From Pipra filicauda (lineage: Eukaryota > Chordata > Aves > Passeriformes > Pipridae), in NCBI RefSeq assembly GCF_003945595.2, contig NW_024103696.1, forward strand, positions 1,922,001-1,986,000: DNA of 64,000 nt, in the 5' to 3' direction. Each line of letters begins with the position of its first letter. The stretch's first letter is position 1. This document shows, piece by piece, positions 1 through 13,408 of the stretch. Position numbers and translations under genes: made by a program. The notes beneath the pieces were generated by a model. It was not told the DNA's origin and made no database searches. It was given only the letters and a program-made list of their open reading frames with translations.

Positions 1-3000
1 TCTGTTGCTATCACCTGTGCAGCAGCACACAAAGTATGAACTCTCAAGGAATCAATGTTCAGTCTTTTTACAATTATTAAATTACTTTACCATTTCCATA
101 CAGCTTTCCTCTGGGGCATATATTTTGTCCTTAGTAACTAAGCTTGTTTGTTCTATATATTGGAAATGAGACTGTTGTTACATTTTTATGACACTTTTAT
201 CTAGTCATGTTGTTAATACTAACAGCATTTTAAGAGGCATAAGGAGTATCTTTGCATCTTTCTCTAATAAAGCCCGAGAGAAAATGCATTTCTAAATTGA
301 TAATGTTTCTGTGTCTAATTTAAATACATTTGATTCTATTCACCCTTGGGAGTGCAGATAGTAGATATGTGGTGGATAAGTAACGTTAATACTGTGCATG
401 TTGCCATAATGATTTCTGGGGAAGGAAGAGCTTTAAAAGCAAATGGTCTCCTCACATTTAGTTACATGCCTGAGAGACTGCATGCTTTTCAGCAGCCACT
501 CTCAAAGGCTTAGAAACATTGCATCTAGAACACTGTATCACAGACATATTCTGCAGGCCATCACTGAAAACATTATCCCATGCATTAAAGCTATCCTTCT
601 AAGTAGGCAAGCTGAAACATTACCCAAAAGAATTAGCATTATAAGCACTCAAAGTAGTTAAACTTTTAGCAGGGTTGTAATAGCACTAAAACATCAAGGC
701 CCGCTCATGGGATCAGGACTTGGTTTTTTTTTCAGAAACTCAGAAAAAAAAAGGCAGTAAAAGGTCATGAAAATGCAGTTACAGCAAAAATGTTTACTTA
801 GAAAGTTTTTGGTCTGTTCATAACAAAGTCAGATTGCTGACAAGTGATATTCAGTTATCTTGCCTGAATATTTACTCAGTTTTAGATATTTCTTACTAAT
901 ACACCGTCTATGACAACATAATTCCTTTTTTTAGAAATACCTTACTTATTAAATTAGATATTTAGGATAAATGAAAGCATTTTTGTTGTTGCAGTTAAAA
1001 AATAAAATTCTCGTTCATCTGAGAAATGAATACTAACTTGTTACATAATATCTCTATTTTTTCTTCTACATGCCCTGTGACAGCTGCTTTCAAGGAACCC
1101 AGTTTGTCTTCCTGTTTTGATATTCATTGCTCATTCTCCTCTTCCCCTGATGGCTACAATAAGCATCTTTCAGTTGTTTCAGCTGTCAAAAATGCTTCAT
1201 ATCAATGAGAAGCTCCATTTTAATATCAATTTCTAATTCATTTGCACTTCATGCTAGGGAATTTCTGTAGCTCCAGTCCCATCTCTAGCACACAGAGAAA
1301 AAAATATTGTCTCCATATTAAATTTATTTTGTTGCACCAAGTGGGGACCCTTTTAGGAACAAATCCTAAATTGTTGTTGTTGTATGTAGCTAATGAAACT
1401 TGTAAGCTTACATGAGACAATCATAATACGTGAAAGTACATGAGGAGACAACTGTTCATTAAAATCGACTAGAATTTATGCAGTTTCAGCAGTTCACATT
1501 TTTTTTGCTATTATGCTTCAGCCTCACAATTTGTCTCCCAAAGTCTAGATGATATGCTTTCTTCCTCATATAATGCATTTATCTCTGTTAAAATAGCAAT
1601 CAATTTGAAGCAACCAAGTCATACCCCTTTACTTGACTTTGCCATTTTTTGTCTGTTTCTGCTTTTGAGTTCTAGATGCTGTTAATGGCAGTGGAGCTCT
1701 GTGTATGCACCAGTATTTCCCTGTGGAGATGAGCTTGCCATCTCCATTGTTTAAGTGCCTCAGTATACTGAGCTTGCTAAGAGGGTTACCCATGCTGAAG
1801 CACTGAAGCTGCCTTTTTAAGCAAAATGCACACTAATTTAATTAAATATCAGTGGTGTCATGTTATTGCTTTGCTTTTTGATCTTTAAGCTGCAAATTAC
1901 ATTTCCATCCCATCAACTTATTTGCTTTTAGAAACACAGTTAGTTCACCAACTGCATTATACAAATATTATGAGCATTCTTTACAAAGAATTCTACAATT
2001 TATCATTGTTTTACACTTCATTAAACAGAAAAATGAAACAAATTATATTTGAGACAGAATATGGTTTTAATGTTGAAAATGTTATATAGTCATTTAAAAT
2101 GTTCTCATACACATCTGCCAAAGATATTAAGTAGCTAATTATAATTTTCCCCCAACAATATATGGTAATGTGGTGATAAAATGTGTCTTCAGAAGCATCT
2201 GTAGGAAGCAGTCCATAGTCAACAAAAAAGTTGAAAGGTCTGAATTCACCAGATTATATTTTTTCTATTTTTTTTAATGATAAAGGAGAAACATAAGGTT
2301 GTGATGTTAATTTTGTTTGTTCGTTGTTGTTTTGTCTTTTGTAAAGGTCATAAGGCTTGCACTTAAAATTGTCAATCCTTTCCTGGCATCTGTCAGAATA
2401 TTTGAATGCTTGCCATATTTTGTGTCACAGACTTTTAAGTGACACCTATTTCTTCCTCTCTTTTACCCTATGTAGATAATGTTCACATATAATTAAAAGC
2501 CTCTGGAGAAACTTTGCATCTTATTTCTTTTTCCAGAGTAGTAACTTCTGAGTTTGAACATGTTAGTAGCCAGTTCTGTCTAAATACTTTTCATAGTAAA
2601 TGAAAAACCTACTTATTAAACTGTAATTCATTTACTAAATAGAGTTGAGTATTAATTCTATGACACTAGCTAAAATAAAATAAATTGAAAGAAAAAGCAA
2701 GGAAGGGAATCATTCAAGAAGAAAAATTGTAACTAGTCATTTGGAGAAAATTATACCTTTTTGATCAGCATGGACAGGCATAAAACTAGCAGTATGCTTT
2801 TGGAACATTAATCTTGTAATCATATTTATACACACATAGAAATTTTACCATGTGTTTCCAGTAATAATTGGACTGGACTTGGCCAAGAAGTTTAATAATA
2901 CGTTTTCAAAATGACATTTCAGAAGATGTTATTATTTTTCTGATATTATTATTAAAAACAGTCTTACACATATTGACTTTGTTGTGTATGCCAGTTGGAC

Positions 3001-3039
3001 ACAATGTACTCTACTAAAAACACCATTCAGGTTCACGAA
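1..3039. other. AT-rich non-coding stretch, no gene seen
   Basis: Only short chance reading frames (60-74 codons) occur. I see no splice-flanked conserved reading frame, RNA gene or clear repeat apart from short homopolymer and GTT-type runs. Confidence 0.6.
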
Positions 3040-3260
3040 ATGTATGAAATATGCATGCACCACTATGAACACCTTGGTGCATCTCTTCAACATTCTTCCT
3101 GTAAGCATCAGGGGCTCCTGTCAGGTCTTCCCAGAGGTGTATCTTCTCCAAGATTTTCTCACAAGGCAAGTGCTCCAGACCCTGTCCATTCTGGTGTCCC
3201 TTCAATAGATTTCCTTCAGTTTATTGATATTTTTCTGTTATTGAGGACTCCAAAGGAGAC
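3040..3260 (-). mobile_element. Old CR1 LINE fragment, end of ORF2
   Basis: Read on the minus strand, the DNA resembles the post-RT part of CR1 ORF2: a block like 'GLEHLPCEKILEKI' matches the [15 protein letters not shown] segment of the better CR1 at 15.8 kb and is followed by a region like the 'LRGDLI' segment. Heavily substituted, with both ends lost. The plus-strand open frames over this stretch are shadows. Confidence 0.55.
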
Positions 3261-5444
3261 ATTCAACAGAGCAGGTTGAGAACAAGGCTCCTCAGTCAGG
3301 TGAAGGCAGTCACATGGTAACTCTGCTCATTTTCTGAGCAAACCCTCTTTTGGAAATGGTTGAAAACCTCAAACAGATTTTTCTTGTGTACTATCATTGG
3401 ACTAAATGAAAATGAAAAATATAAGATAATTCCCATGGGATAGGCTTTGCAGACTGTTATATTACATTAATGCTCTGCTAATATTGGCATAGAGAAAATG
3501 GCAACGACCAAGCAGCAAAAAAAAACATCAAAGACACATGGGAGCATGTCTAGAATGCTGTAGGTAGTCTGGATTTTACACACTAGAATATACAGAAATA
3601 TTAAAAATATAACTGAAAGCGGTTTCCCAGGTTACCTAAGTTAAATCAGTGTTGGAGATTAGGAGAGAGGTGGCTTATAGCCATCTTTGAGATCAGTATT
3701 TGCTGCCTGTGTTCCACTTATACAACTTCTCTCTCCTAGAAAAATATGTCAAGATACAATTTCAGTCTTTATGTATGGCCCACAAATTCCCTGAAACTAT
3801 AATGCTCAGCATTTTTTTTTATCCAGCATAACTGAAGTAGTCCCTAACTGAAGTAGGACTGGAAGTATATCGTGCCATTCAGTCAGGTGACCTACAAAGC
3901 AATAAAAGAGCTTAATTTATGCTACAGAAGCTTAAAGCTTATCAGCATGATGAATAAAACCTAAAAATAGCACAGACTATTTTAGGAACCCGGGTTAAGC
4001 TTTTAAAGATAGCTTCATTGAATATAAAATACCACTAAACAAATTGTGTCACTTGCTTTTCTATAAGTACAGAATGACCCCATTAGATATCCTTATCAGG
4101 TTTTCTGCCTTTTTCAATATTTTTTTATTTCATTAGGGTAAAAGGTATGTGGTCACTGTAGTGGCTTTAATATTCTTCATTTATTGTTTATGAATGGACT
4201 TAACTATGCCTTTGAATTATGGTTTATGTCAGCAATAGGTATGAGTGTAAAATATAAAATTGTGCAGGCTTTGCAATTGCTGAACTGGATCTTAAAGAAA
4301 TTCAACCTCCAAGACCACAAACTCTGCATATATAAAAAAGGAAATTATGGTGTAGCTTCCTGAAATATGTTCCACAGTTTCAGGCCAGTACAGGGGGAAA
4401 AATGGGTAAAGAAGTCCAAGCAGTGGAAGTAAATACTTTTAATCTATTTTTTAACTTAAATAATACTGAACTTATCGTGCAGAACTTTGGTCTAACAAAT
4501 TATTATTCATGATATAAGCTCAAAGTTACTAAAGATGTCCATTGAAATAAAATTACAAAGATGTAATGTTTTGTTGGCTCAGAGTCCAGAAAAATTAATT
4601 TGTTTGTATGTGTGAACTTAAAAGATGTCAAACTAAATAATTCTATTATTTTCTGAGTCCTGGGGCAAACTGCTAACATTAGGAAAAATGTCTTTTTAAA
4701 TGAGGAGAGTAGGGAAGTTTGGGGAAGGATGAGAATTTGGGAGAGGTTTACCAAGAAAGAGAAATGCGAGAATAAAAGCAAAATGGAGAAAAAGTCCTAT
4801 GATGTCATGGAAGCCATTACTTTACATTTACAGTTCAAATCTTTCTTCAGAAATCAAACAGAAATAAAAATAATAGAGTAAGAAAGTATTCTGTTTCTTG
4901 TAAAGTGAGGGGATTTCTTACAGTGGATAAAATCCACAGACATATAATGTGGCAATTCCATACAGTAAAAGCACAGAACAGATGGATTTCATTGTAATGA
5001 CTTTGGGGAAAAAACCCAAAAACTTATAATTGCTTAAACTTAGGAAAGGTTTCTATTCTGGAATTTTGTACTCTGTATCCTTTAGTTCTATGTAGTGTTT
5101 GGTGTAAAAAGCTATCTATCATTAGCTTTTTGTATGTCCAAACAGAACGTGATTTTTCTGTATTACAAAATATAAGGCAATAATTTCTCAATTCCCAGTA
5201 TACTTCAGAGATAACAACTTCATTCTTTGTAGAAAAAGAAACAAACAAAAAAAATCAGTAACTGTAAAAAGTATACAAATATTTTAAATTCAACACCCCT
5301 GTTTCTGACATGGATATAAGAGAAAAAGGCTGACCTTCTTAAATAGGGTAAATGCTATGGTTTTGTTGAAATAAATGAAGTGGTACTGATTTACATGGTT
5401 ATGGATCTGTTCCACAACTTCTAGCCACTTTTTCAAAAACAAAT
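3261..5444. other. AT-rich non-coding stretch
   Basis: No supported gene or recognisable repeat. Short A and T runs only. Confidence 0.55.
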
Positions 5445-5690
5445 ATCATGGAATGTTAAGGGTAGGAAGGGACCTTAAAGATTATCTAGTCCCAAATCCT
5501 CCTATCATTGGCAGGGACACCTTCCACCACACCAGGTTGCCAAAGGCCTTATTCAACCTGGCTTTGAACACTACCTCCCTAGGGCATCCACAGCCTCCCC
5601 GGGCAACCTGTTTCAGTGTTTCACCACCCTCGCAGTAAAGAACTTCTTCTTAATAGCTACCCCTCTTTCAATTTGTACCCACAAGTAATT
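5445..5690 (-). mobile_element. CR1 LINE 3' end fragment
   Basis: Begins with a decayed reverse complement of the CR1 tail (ATCATGGAATG), followed by 'GGAAGGGACCTTAAAGAT' and 'GGCAGGGACACCTTCCACCA', the usual reverse-strand wording of CR1 3' UTR and terminal ORF2. The element runs right to left and is 5' truncated at about 5690, as most CR1 copies are. Confidence 0.85.
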
Positions 5691-6717
5691 TTATTTTTTA
5701 TCAACTGTTTTTGAGTATATGGACTATAAACACAATTTGTTTAGTCATCCATCTCATATGACAAATAGTGGACACGAGCAACGAATGCAATGAAACATTG
5801 TTGTAGCAAGCTAAATATTTAATAATTAATAGCTTAAATATAACCAGTGCTCAAGTCAACTTGTTTAGTGCAACTTAGACACTCTTATAGAAAAAAAAGG
5901 TTAAATATTTTATTTTCTAAGAAAAACAGTAGTTTATCAGTATGTTGGATATCATATTAGAAATTCAATAATAAAAATAAATCTTAAAATCAGACACAAA
6001 ACAATAATGTGTTTAAGTCTCTTCAGACCATAAAACAGGTAAAGAGGAGCAGATATATGAGAGAAAATTCACAGGAGCAGTTCTTGAGTGAGTTCTCATT
6101 AAAGATATGCACATTGGCCAGCGTGTAAATAATTACTGTTCCCTTCATTCACCTAACTCCACTACAAGTTTTTTTTTAGTATTTAGTATTATATTTTTAG
6201 TACACAGTCAGGTCTATGCATGCTGGTGGGACCCCAGCACAACTATTTTATTTCCTCAGTGTTCTGTTGACCTTTAACATTCTTTAAGGAAGATCCCCAA
6301 GTTCTTTCTATTCACCTCCATCACAAGGAGCTCTCCTGCTTTAGATGTGCTGATGCAATTGCAGGGTTACTTTTTCTTCCAGAGGAGAGGGAGCAAGTGA
6401 TGGATGGGGGGCACTCCTCTGATTAAAAGGGTGAGTCAAAGCAGACTAATAACATTACGTGGCACAGGGAACTGGGCTTGAGAGATCATGAGCAGCTTTG
6501 TATTCCCTGCATCTGGTGAACAGAGTGGAAGTTTCGAGAAACAGTTGGCAGATGGTCTGTATGAACTTTGCCAGGAAGACCAACACTGAAAATGGGATAA
6601 AAATTCCCTTTTAGACTTTTTTCCCAATAAAAGGCAACCATGAGTAATTCTTGTAGTCAGATAGTCCTTGAACAATGTAGGAGATGACTGGTAAAATTAT
6701 TTCTCTGATTACTCAGT
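5691..6717. other. Non-coding stretch
   Basis: No gene or clear repeat recognised. Composition rises slightly in GC near 6300-6600 without any identifiable element. Confidence 0.5.
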
Positions 6718-7131
6718 TGTCCTAGTTAGAACAGCTGGCACCAGCTCATCACTGTGTGGGTGTAACCCAAAACTGTGTATTCCATGCCATTTCTCAGAAA
6801 CTGTTAACAATAGACCATTTACAGCAGCTGCCCAGAGCAGCCTGACCCCTCAGGCTATAAGCTGGGTGTTAAGAGGCCTGTGAAATAGGAGGATGCTCCT
6901 GTCCTCATACCCATTGTGGAACTCCCCGCCCTGAGGGAGGTACTGGGCATTCCTGCCTGAACCTGAGGATATATCATCTTGGGGTCTTGGGACTTCTGGT
7001 ATCACCCGTGGGATCCAGAGAAGGACTGGGACCACCACTCTCGACTGGACTGCAATCACCACCCTTGACCAGACTGCAACAGCATTCTCACCAACAGGTT
7101 TTCCCTCTCCTTTTACTTTGGACTCAGGAGG
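6718..7131 (+). mobile_element. Truncated ERV LTR, same family as 44.1 kb
   Basis: Starts TGTCCTAGTTAGAACAG and stays closely similar to the complete LTR at 44086-44753 for about 410 bp, through a GGATATATCATCTTGGGG block, then through 'GGTTTTCCCTCTCC' and 'TTTGGACTCAGG'. The resemblance then stops; the last third, including the polyadenylation-signal region of the other copy, is missing. It lacks about 17 bp present in the 44-kb copy (near 44290). With one end gone, no target duplication can be read. A 127-codon minus-strand frame here is a by-product. Confidence 0.8.
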
Positions 7132-8560
7132 AGGAGCCAGAAGGACAACCACAATCAATAAAATAATGAGACACTGAGCTCTGGATACCAATAGTTCAGT
7201 GTTGAATTCCCTCTCTGAATGGAACCCTAGCATAGATGCTATTTCATCTTTTGTGATCTCAGATGTTTTAATGTTCCTTTCTTCTACAAAGCAAAGTTCC
7301 TGTCACAAGACAAATGTTTTTTTCAAAATAGCTTTTTGTATTTGAAAACAAGCATCAAACAAACACAAGACTATTTGTTTATAATTATTTATTGCGATAA
7401 TTATTTTTTATATTATTTACTGCTCTCACAGGGTAACCTGGGGTGACCTGTGGCAGCGGCATGGCAACACTGTATTTTCACTTATGCACTCTGCTTAGTA
7501 TCTAGGAATATCAGTTGACAGAACCTTAAACTGATCTTTGCAGCTTGAAATTAAAATCTTTATTCAGCATTTGGCAAAAACTTTGTAGATCAAATCAACA
7601 GTTTCTAGTTTTCAGTCTTCTATATACTAATAGAAATTTAGCCTATGTTCTCTTCTTCATTTACTACCAGTGCTACTAAATATAAAAGCACAAAGAAGTG
7701 AGGCAAAAAAGCTAATGGTAAGATAAATTTCCTACAAAAACTCTTATATCTGCGTCATCACACTGTGAATAAGCTTGGGTGACATTGTATAAGGTCATAT
7801 CCAGAAATACTGGATGGAGAATTTCGGCATATGTAATGTGAATTAGGATTGCTTTTTCAGAATTTACTTTTCCATTTCTGTGAGTCTCTTTCAGCCCATA
7901 ATAATGTATGATCAACAAAAATAAAAACAGATCTGCATTATCATTATAATTATTTAATTTATTAGTTTAATAAATAGGATTGAACTTCATAACTTAAAAT
8001 ATGAAAGAAGATATATAGACCCTTCTGATTAATATGATTTTAATGTGTGCTAGATGAAGTACAGAATATCCTATGAGAGCCTCATCAATCTTCATAGATT
8101 GCTGATTATGCAGATGGCAATCATTAGACAGACCTATCTGACCTATTTCACTGTCTGCCATTGAGTGCTAGATGAGCCACATTCCGTAAATGTCTGTGGC
8201 TAAAACTTCTGCAACTGTAGTGCTTGATTTCAGTTCCTCAGCTAACTAATATAAAGAGTAGGGACTGAATTTTACAGAACCTTAAGCCAAGATTTTCAAA
8301 ACAGTTGTCTGTAGTCAGTGTGAAATTTGATTCTAGAGAAATTTCTCTCTAGAGAACATCTCTCAATGTTCCCAGGTTTGTAAAAGATAAGCTACCTATT
8401 TCAGTCTGTGGCATTTTAGGGGAAGCCTAAGAAATTCAGTTCTGAAAATCTGACTTCTTTTCAGTAACAACTTCAGTCATACATAAACTTGACAAAAAGG
8501 CTAATTCAAAGCCTGTCACAAGCCAGACAAATACAGATTTGTTGAGTTTCTTTTATCTTC
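7132..8560. other. Non-coding stretch
   Basis: The first ~60 bp next to the truncated LTR are GC-richer and could be a diverged LTR or provirus edge, but I cannot tie them to the 44-kb copy. The rest is AT-rich with no gene seen. Confidence 0.5.
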
Positions 8561-9319
8561 ATCCTTTGGTAGCCAAATGCTGTTTTCCCCAGGTTCCGCC
8601 CTCCCTTAGTAGCTCAGGAAACAGAGATCAGGTGAACTCACCAGCCCTGCAAATGAGCTGTGGTGGCTTGCTGGGTGCTTTCTTCGACTTGCTAGAGCAA
8701 AATGCAATATGCAGCCCCATGGCATGCAAAGCTACAGGGAGCTGTCAAGGAGAACATGACTTTCTTCCAGTTCTTTCCCTTCCATCTCAGCTGCTAAGGG
8801 CTGCTTCTGTGCACTTGGAATTACAGAATTCAATGAAATTAAGCAGTGAGGCATCCATATCCTTTGCTAAGCGGAATGGACTGTTTTGACCTGGCTCTCT
8901 GCAAAGATAGTGCGTGGAGAAACTTTTGCCATTGCTGAAGGCTGGGAATACAGCCATGAACAGAACACCTCTGTCACTTAGGCCTGAAGTTTTGTTATCC
9001 CTCTGTAAGGGTAGAAGACCTTTCAGAAGAATTATGGCAGGGAGATCAGAATTTATTTCGCTTAAGAAAGCTTTCCTGCCAGAGACAATTTTAGCTGTTT
9101 TCTCTTCCTGCATTCCAAAGAAACAGTTCCCTGGTATGAAAGATAAGTCCTGCAGACATGTGGAAAGCCCCCTGCAAAGGGTGGGGCCAGTAGCTATGAA
9201 GGCCTGAGCAGAGCAGGGGGCATGCCTTTCTCAGGCCTGGTGTTTGAAGTGCTGTTAGGGTTAATGGTCTTTTAAGTCTAGTGTTCTTGACGTTGGAAAT
9301 AAATTCTCCTACAATCCTT
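8561..9319. mobile_element. LTR-like insertion (8567-9313) with 6-bp target duplication
   Basis: A 747-bp block clearly richer in G+C than its flanks begins TGGTAGCC and ends CTCCTACA, the TG...CA ends of a retroviral LTR. It is bounded by identical ATCCTT at 8561-8566 and 9314-9319. An AATAAA lies at about 9298, very near the right end, so orientation is uncertain. A hairpin-capable pair GGCCTGAG/CTCAGGCC lies at 9201-9237. Four overlapping open frames (80-116 codons, both strands) reflect composition; I recognise none as a protein. A 6-bp duplication fits class II (ERVK-like) elements. The ends were found by searching for TG...CA plus repeat, so some chance of coincidence remains. Confidence 0.65.
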
Positions 9320-10591
9320 TCACTGCCTGGCATTTTGGGGGTACCTGCGTGTTATCTTACTTCATACTGACATAAAAAAGGAAACCAAAGAATCCCACCC
9401 TCATTGCATGCTGACACCAAACAAATAATCTGAATATTTTTCTGAGAATAATCCAGTAACTACTTCTAAACTCATTGTTGACTCCATGGCAGGGACCAGG
9501 AATCCGAGTTACAGTGGGTGATGTGTATCAGCAAATTTTGTAGCTCTTCAAAAAACAATACCAAAGGTTGTGCATTTCCCCTTTTAAGAATATATTACCC
9601 AAAATCCATGATGTTCTTGGGCACAGATGCATTCATTTACCTGTTAAAGGGAGTGAAATTTTTTTTGCTTATGGTGATATTCTTAAAAAGTTTTTTTAAA
9701 ATTAATTCCCAACCCTAGATATAACATTAAAAGTGTTCTGCCAAATTAACCAATATAAAAGGTTGTAAAAGAGTTTAACCTTTGATAATAAACTCAGAAG
9801 TTTTAGGAGTAAATACTGTGCATTTTTTCCTGTCTGCTACTTATTTCACTGGTTTTAATTTGATTTCTTTCTAAATAAGAATTTCTTGACAGTATGCTGA
9901 GTAAAATTTAAAAAGAAAATTGCAGACTTGCTGATGAAGGGAAGGAATATTTATATATAAAGCTGGTAGTGGGGAAGTGATGACTCACATGCTCTTAAAT
10001 GATCTTTCTTACATTTTTAACCCAAAAATTGCTGACAATTTCATTAAATATGAAACATTAGATTAGTTAATTCAGAATCTTAAAGATCTTCCATGGCAAT
10101 TATCCTTAATCTGTAACCTGATTGGACAATCATAAATTATGCTTAAGGATAGATCTATTTCCTAATAAAGATGACCTTTTATTCAACTCATAAAGCGTTA
10201 ATACTTGTTAAAACCATATATTGGTATGTATTAATTTATACTAATTGTTTGTACAGTGACTAAACCTCTTCTATCATCTTTACTACCTACAAAAACACAT
10301 GTACTATTGAGCCATTTACAGTCTAAAATCAGACATAAAATTGACATATTACAGCAGATGGAGGAATGGTAGGTAAAGAGACAACATTCTTCACAGCTAA
10401 GATCATGGGATGGGTTTCTTGTTTCTTCTCTTCACTATTATATTTTATTTTCTTCCTTTTATATATTGGGGTTTTTAAAATTTATTTTTTTTCCCTTGTA
10501 TCATTCTCATGTTCAAACTCAGAAACAAAGTAAACTGTCATAAATTACCTCCTATAGAAATAGAAGGTGGCCTCTTGTGCTGGTCATATGG
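9320..10591. other. AT-rich non-coding stretch
   Basis: No gene or repeat recognised. Confidence 0.55.
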
Positions 10592-11205
10592 TGAATCATA
10601 GAATCGTAAAAAGGTTTGAGTTGGAAGACATCAACTAATCATCTAGAGACCAACTAGAGATCACCTAGTTCCGACCCTCCTGCCATGGGCAGGGACACCT
10701 TCCACTAGATCAGGTTGCTCAGAACCCCATCCAACCTCGCCTTGAACACTTCAAGGGATGGGGCATCCACAAATTCTCTGGGTAACCTGTTCCTGTGCCT
10801 CAGTACTCTCACAGTAAAAAATTGTCTCCTGACATCTATCTCTCTTCTTTTAGTTTAAAACCATTCCCTCTTGTCCTATAACTATCTACCCATATATACA
10901 GTCTGTCTTCCTCTTTTTCATAAGCCCCCTTTAGGTACTGGAAGACCACACTAAGGTCTCCATGGAGTCTCCTCTTCTCCATGATGAACACCTCAAGTTC
11001 TCTCAGACCATCTTCATAAGAAAAGTGCTCCAACCCTCTGATTGTCTTTTTGACCTCCCCTGGACCAATTCTAAGAGGTTCACATCTTTGTGTGCTGAGG
11101 ATTCCAGACCTGGATGCAGTACTCCAGGTGGGAACTCACGAGGCCAGAGTAGAGGGGCTGAATCACCTCCCTTGACCTGCTGGCCATTCCTCTTTAAGGT
11201 GTGTC
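10592..11205 (-). mobile_element. CR1 LINE 3' fragment (~0.6 kb)
   Basis: Starts with the reversed CR1 tail (GAATCATAGAATCG), then 'GGCAGGGACACCTTCCACTA' and the reversed end of ORF2. A 65-codon minus-strand frame (10836-11033) reads like the CR1 C-terminal region, with 'GLRELEVFIMEKRRLHGDL' and 'YRTRGNGFKLKEER' as counterparts of conserved blocks in the 13.5-kb element. 5' truncated near 11205. Confidence 0.9.
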
Positions 11206-11884
11206 TGGTTATAAGACTACTGAATATTTCATAGGACTTTGATGATCACATAGAAAACATTATTATTGAATGTACCAATCAGCAGTAGGATTAAAAATTT
11301 TAAAAGTGGCCAAAAACTGTAGGATGGTGTGGAAAAAAAAAAAAGCGATTCAATATTGTTACAAAACTTATAAGTTTTTTTGTAATCTGAATAAGAAAAA
11401 GAGAGACAAAAAAATAGACATAAGTTCTGTCAGAAACATTCTTAGGATTATTACTTCAGATCCTAAGCTGAACTTGAGCAATATTGTCACATTCCAAAAG
11501 GGCAGTCACAATACCAGTATGAGTAAGCAAGAGTATGTCTTTCATATTAGGCGAATTCACTTTTCCACTCTTGTTAGTATTAGCAACATCTCAACTGGAT
11601 CCTCTTGCAGAAGAGTTGGGCAAACCAGCCAGATAGAGCCTAAGAACATCAAGAATAATAAAAGATCCAGAAGAAAAGATTAACTTAGTTAATGAAAAAG
11701 GAGACTGTAAGAAGACAAAATAAAGCATTCAAATATACAAAATGTACTATAAAAACAGTTATGTTTATGATAAGGAAGATTAAGAATAATGGGTTTCATT
11801 TTTATCAGATTCCACCTAGATAAGAAATTGGAGGAAAAAAAGCTTTAAAAAAATGTTTTACGCATTTTATGTGATAGTAATAGT
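11206..11884. other. Non-coding stretch with a chance 137-codon frame
   Basis: Contains the longest open frame outside the retroelements (11270-11683, plus, 137 codons), very rich in Lys, Asn, Ile and Ser as expected from AT-rich DNA, with no recognisable domain. One frame of this length is expected by chance in 64 kb of this composition. Confidence 0.5.
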
Positions 11885-12052
11885 GAAACACTGAACTGGT
11901 TTAGAGAAGTTGTGATGTGTCCATCACTGCCTGCTTTGCAAAATCCAAGAGAATATCTTTAAGGAATGAGATTTAGTAGCTTAAAACATGGACTAAGAAG
12001 GGGAAAAAATGACCTTTTAACCTCCTTTCTTATAATTCTATGATTTCTATAT
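11885..12052 (+). mobile_element. Very degenerate CR1 3' end
   Basis: A 'CACTGAACTGGTTTAGAGAA' block resembles the CR1 'tggaacaggttgcccagaga' segment. About 130 bp later comes 'AATTCTATGATTTCTATATG', a decayed CR1 tail. Strongly diverged, therefore an old insertion. Confidence 0.5.
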
Positions 12053-13022
12053 GACTTTCCACCTAAAAATAATACTTCATTAAATATACATTCAAATAGT
12101 CATCACAAAAAATGTTTTTTAAGTAATCAGGAATGGAATGAATTAGCAGGAAATGTAATAAAAAGTGTTAAGTGAACTTATCATTCTAAGATAGTAAAGA
12201 ACTCCATAAGCAATCCAAACACTTGGGTCACCTCTTTATTTTAATATTTCAGAGGATTCTAGGTTGATCCAAGTAGTCACTTAACTGATTCTTTCCAGAG
12301 TCCATTTTGTATACAATAGAGTATATGATGAAAAAGTATAAAAGTATTATCATTAGACATTAGTCACAATTCAGTATTCAGAAATCTCATGTGAAATTTG
12401 CAAATAATCTCAAGTCCATTTTAGAGTGTTTTAAACTATTTCCCTATGCATCATTAACTGTTAATTGCATATTGGTTTGCTCACTTAATAAGACTACTAT
12501 TTATAACTCATTTAATAGTTAGAAAAGTTTAGAGGTGAAATTTTCATCCTATGGTCATCAATAGTAATTGGACATTGCCTTCATCATTGTTGGAAGGTCA
12601 CTTAAAAGCTTCTACAGCAGTATTAATAGAAGTGTAGTGGATACATATATTAAATGTTCATTTTTTAAATGATGGTCATTTTCACAGTGAGTTAATTAAC
12701 TAATACTTTTAAAAATCCTGGGCATATCTTATGTTGGACATAAGTTCGGTTTACTTGTCTATGTTTTCAGTTTTTCCAAATAATTTCTTTCTTGCCTACA
12801 GTGGTACAGTTTTATTATAAAATCTATTAAAATTATCTTCCAGTTTACAGGGGTTTAAAATTGTTAATGATTACATCACTGCATTCTTACTTGTAATAAA
12901 TAGTTTTATATTCAAAGCAACCATTTAATTTGTTCTGTTTAACCTATGATAGCAATTTTGAAAACCATAATTTATTATTTTTCCCCACAGTTTCTTAAGG
13001 AAACACACTCTTTAGGAAGAAT
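12053..13022. other. AT-rich non-coding stretch
   Basis: No gene or repeat recognised. Confidence 0.55.
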
Positions 13023-13080
13023 AATCATAGAATCATAGAACATTTAGATTAGAAAAGACTTTTAAGAGGATCAAGTCCAG
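13023..13080 (-). mobile_element. CR1 3' tail remnant
   Basis: 'AATCATAGAATCATAGAAC' followed by a GATTAGAAAAGAC block and 'GATCAAGTCCAG' is the last ~58 bp of a reversed CR1. Such very short 5'-truncated copies are common. Confidence 0.75.
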
Positions 13081-13354
13081 TAAGCAATAAAAAAACCCCA
13101 AACCAGTTTATTTAATCTGTGCATCTCTACTGTATTTTCTGTCCTGTTATTCTATAAAGTTAATTAATGTTAGAAATACTCAAAATTTCTCCAGTAACTT
13201 ATAGGAAATAAAATGTTAAAACACTTAACAAATTATTTTGTTTGCTAATATGACAAAATGTATACCTTAGTATATATGTATGTGTGCAATTTAAATCAGT
13301 CTGTACAAATACCCAACTAGGGGTGAGGAGCATATAATATGAAGCCAGACCTCT

Positions 13355-13408
13355 TCTTAGGGTTCTTCAGTAAAAGGGCAAGAAGCAATGGGCACAGTCT
13401 GAAATACA
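13355..13408 (+). mobile_element. Possible CR1 sliver
   Basis: 'GGGCAAGAAGCAATGGGCAC' resembles the CR1 segment encoding '(T)RGxGxKL'-type residues in another subfamily. Only about 50 bp, so tentative. Confidence 0.35.

Noticed and set aside
6850..7233. 127-codon minus-strand frame
   Set aside because: Most of it lies in the truncated LTR and derives from its repeat-rich segment; the related 44-kb LTR shows the same artefact.
8539..9333. Overlapping frames of 80-116 codons as a small gene cluster
   Set aside because: They overlap on both strands within an LTR-like insertion, lack known domains, and cross its borders.
11270..11683. 137-codon plus-strand open frame as a gene
   Set aside because: Amino-acid makeup is what AT-rich DNA gives by chance, no domain or conserved context, and about one such length is expected in a window of this size.
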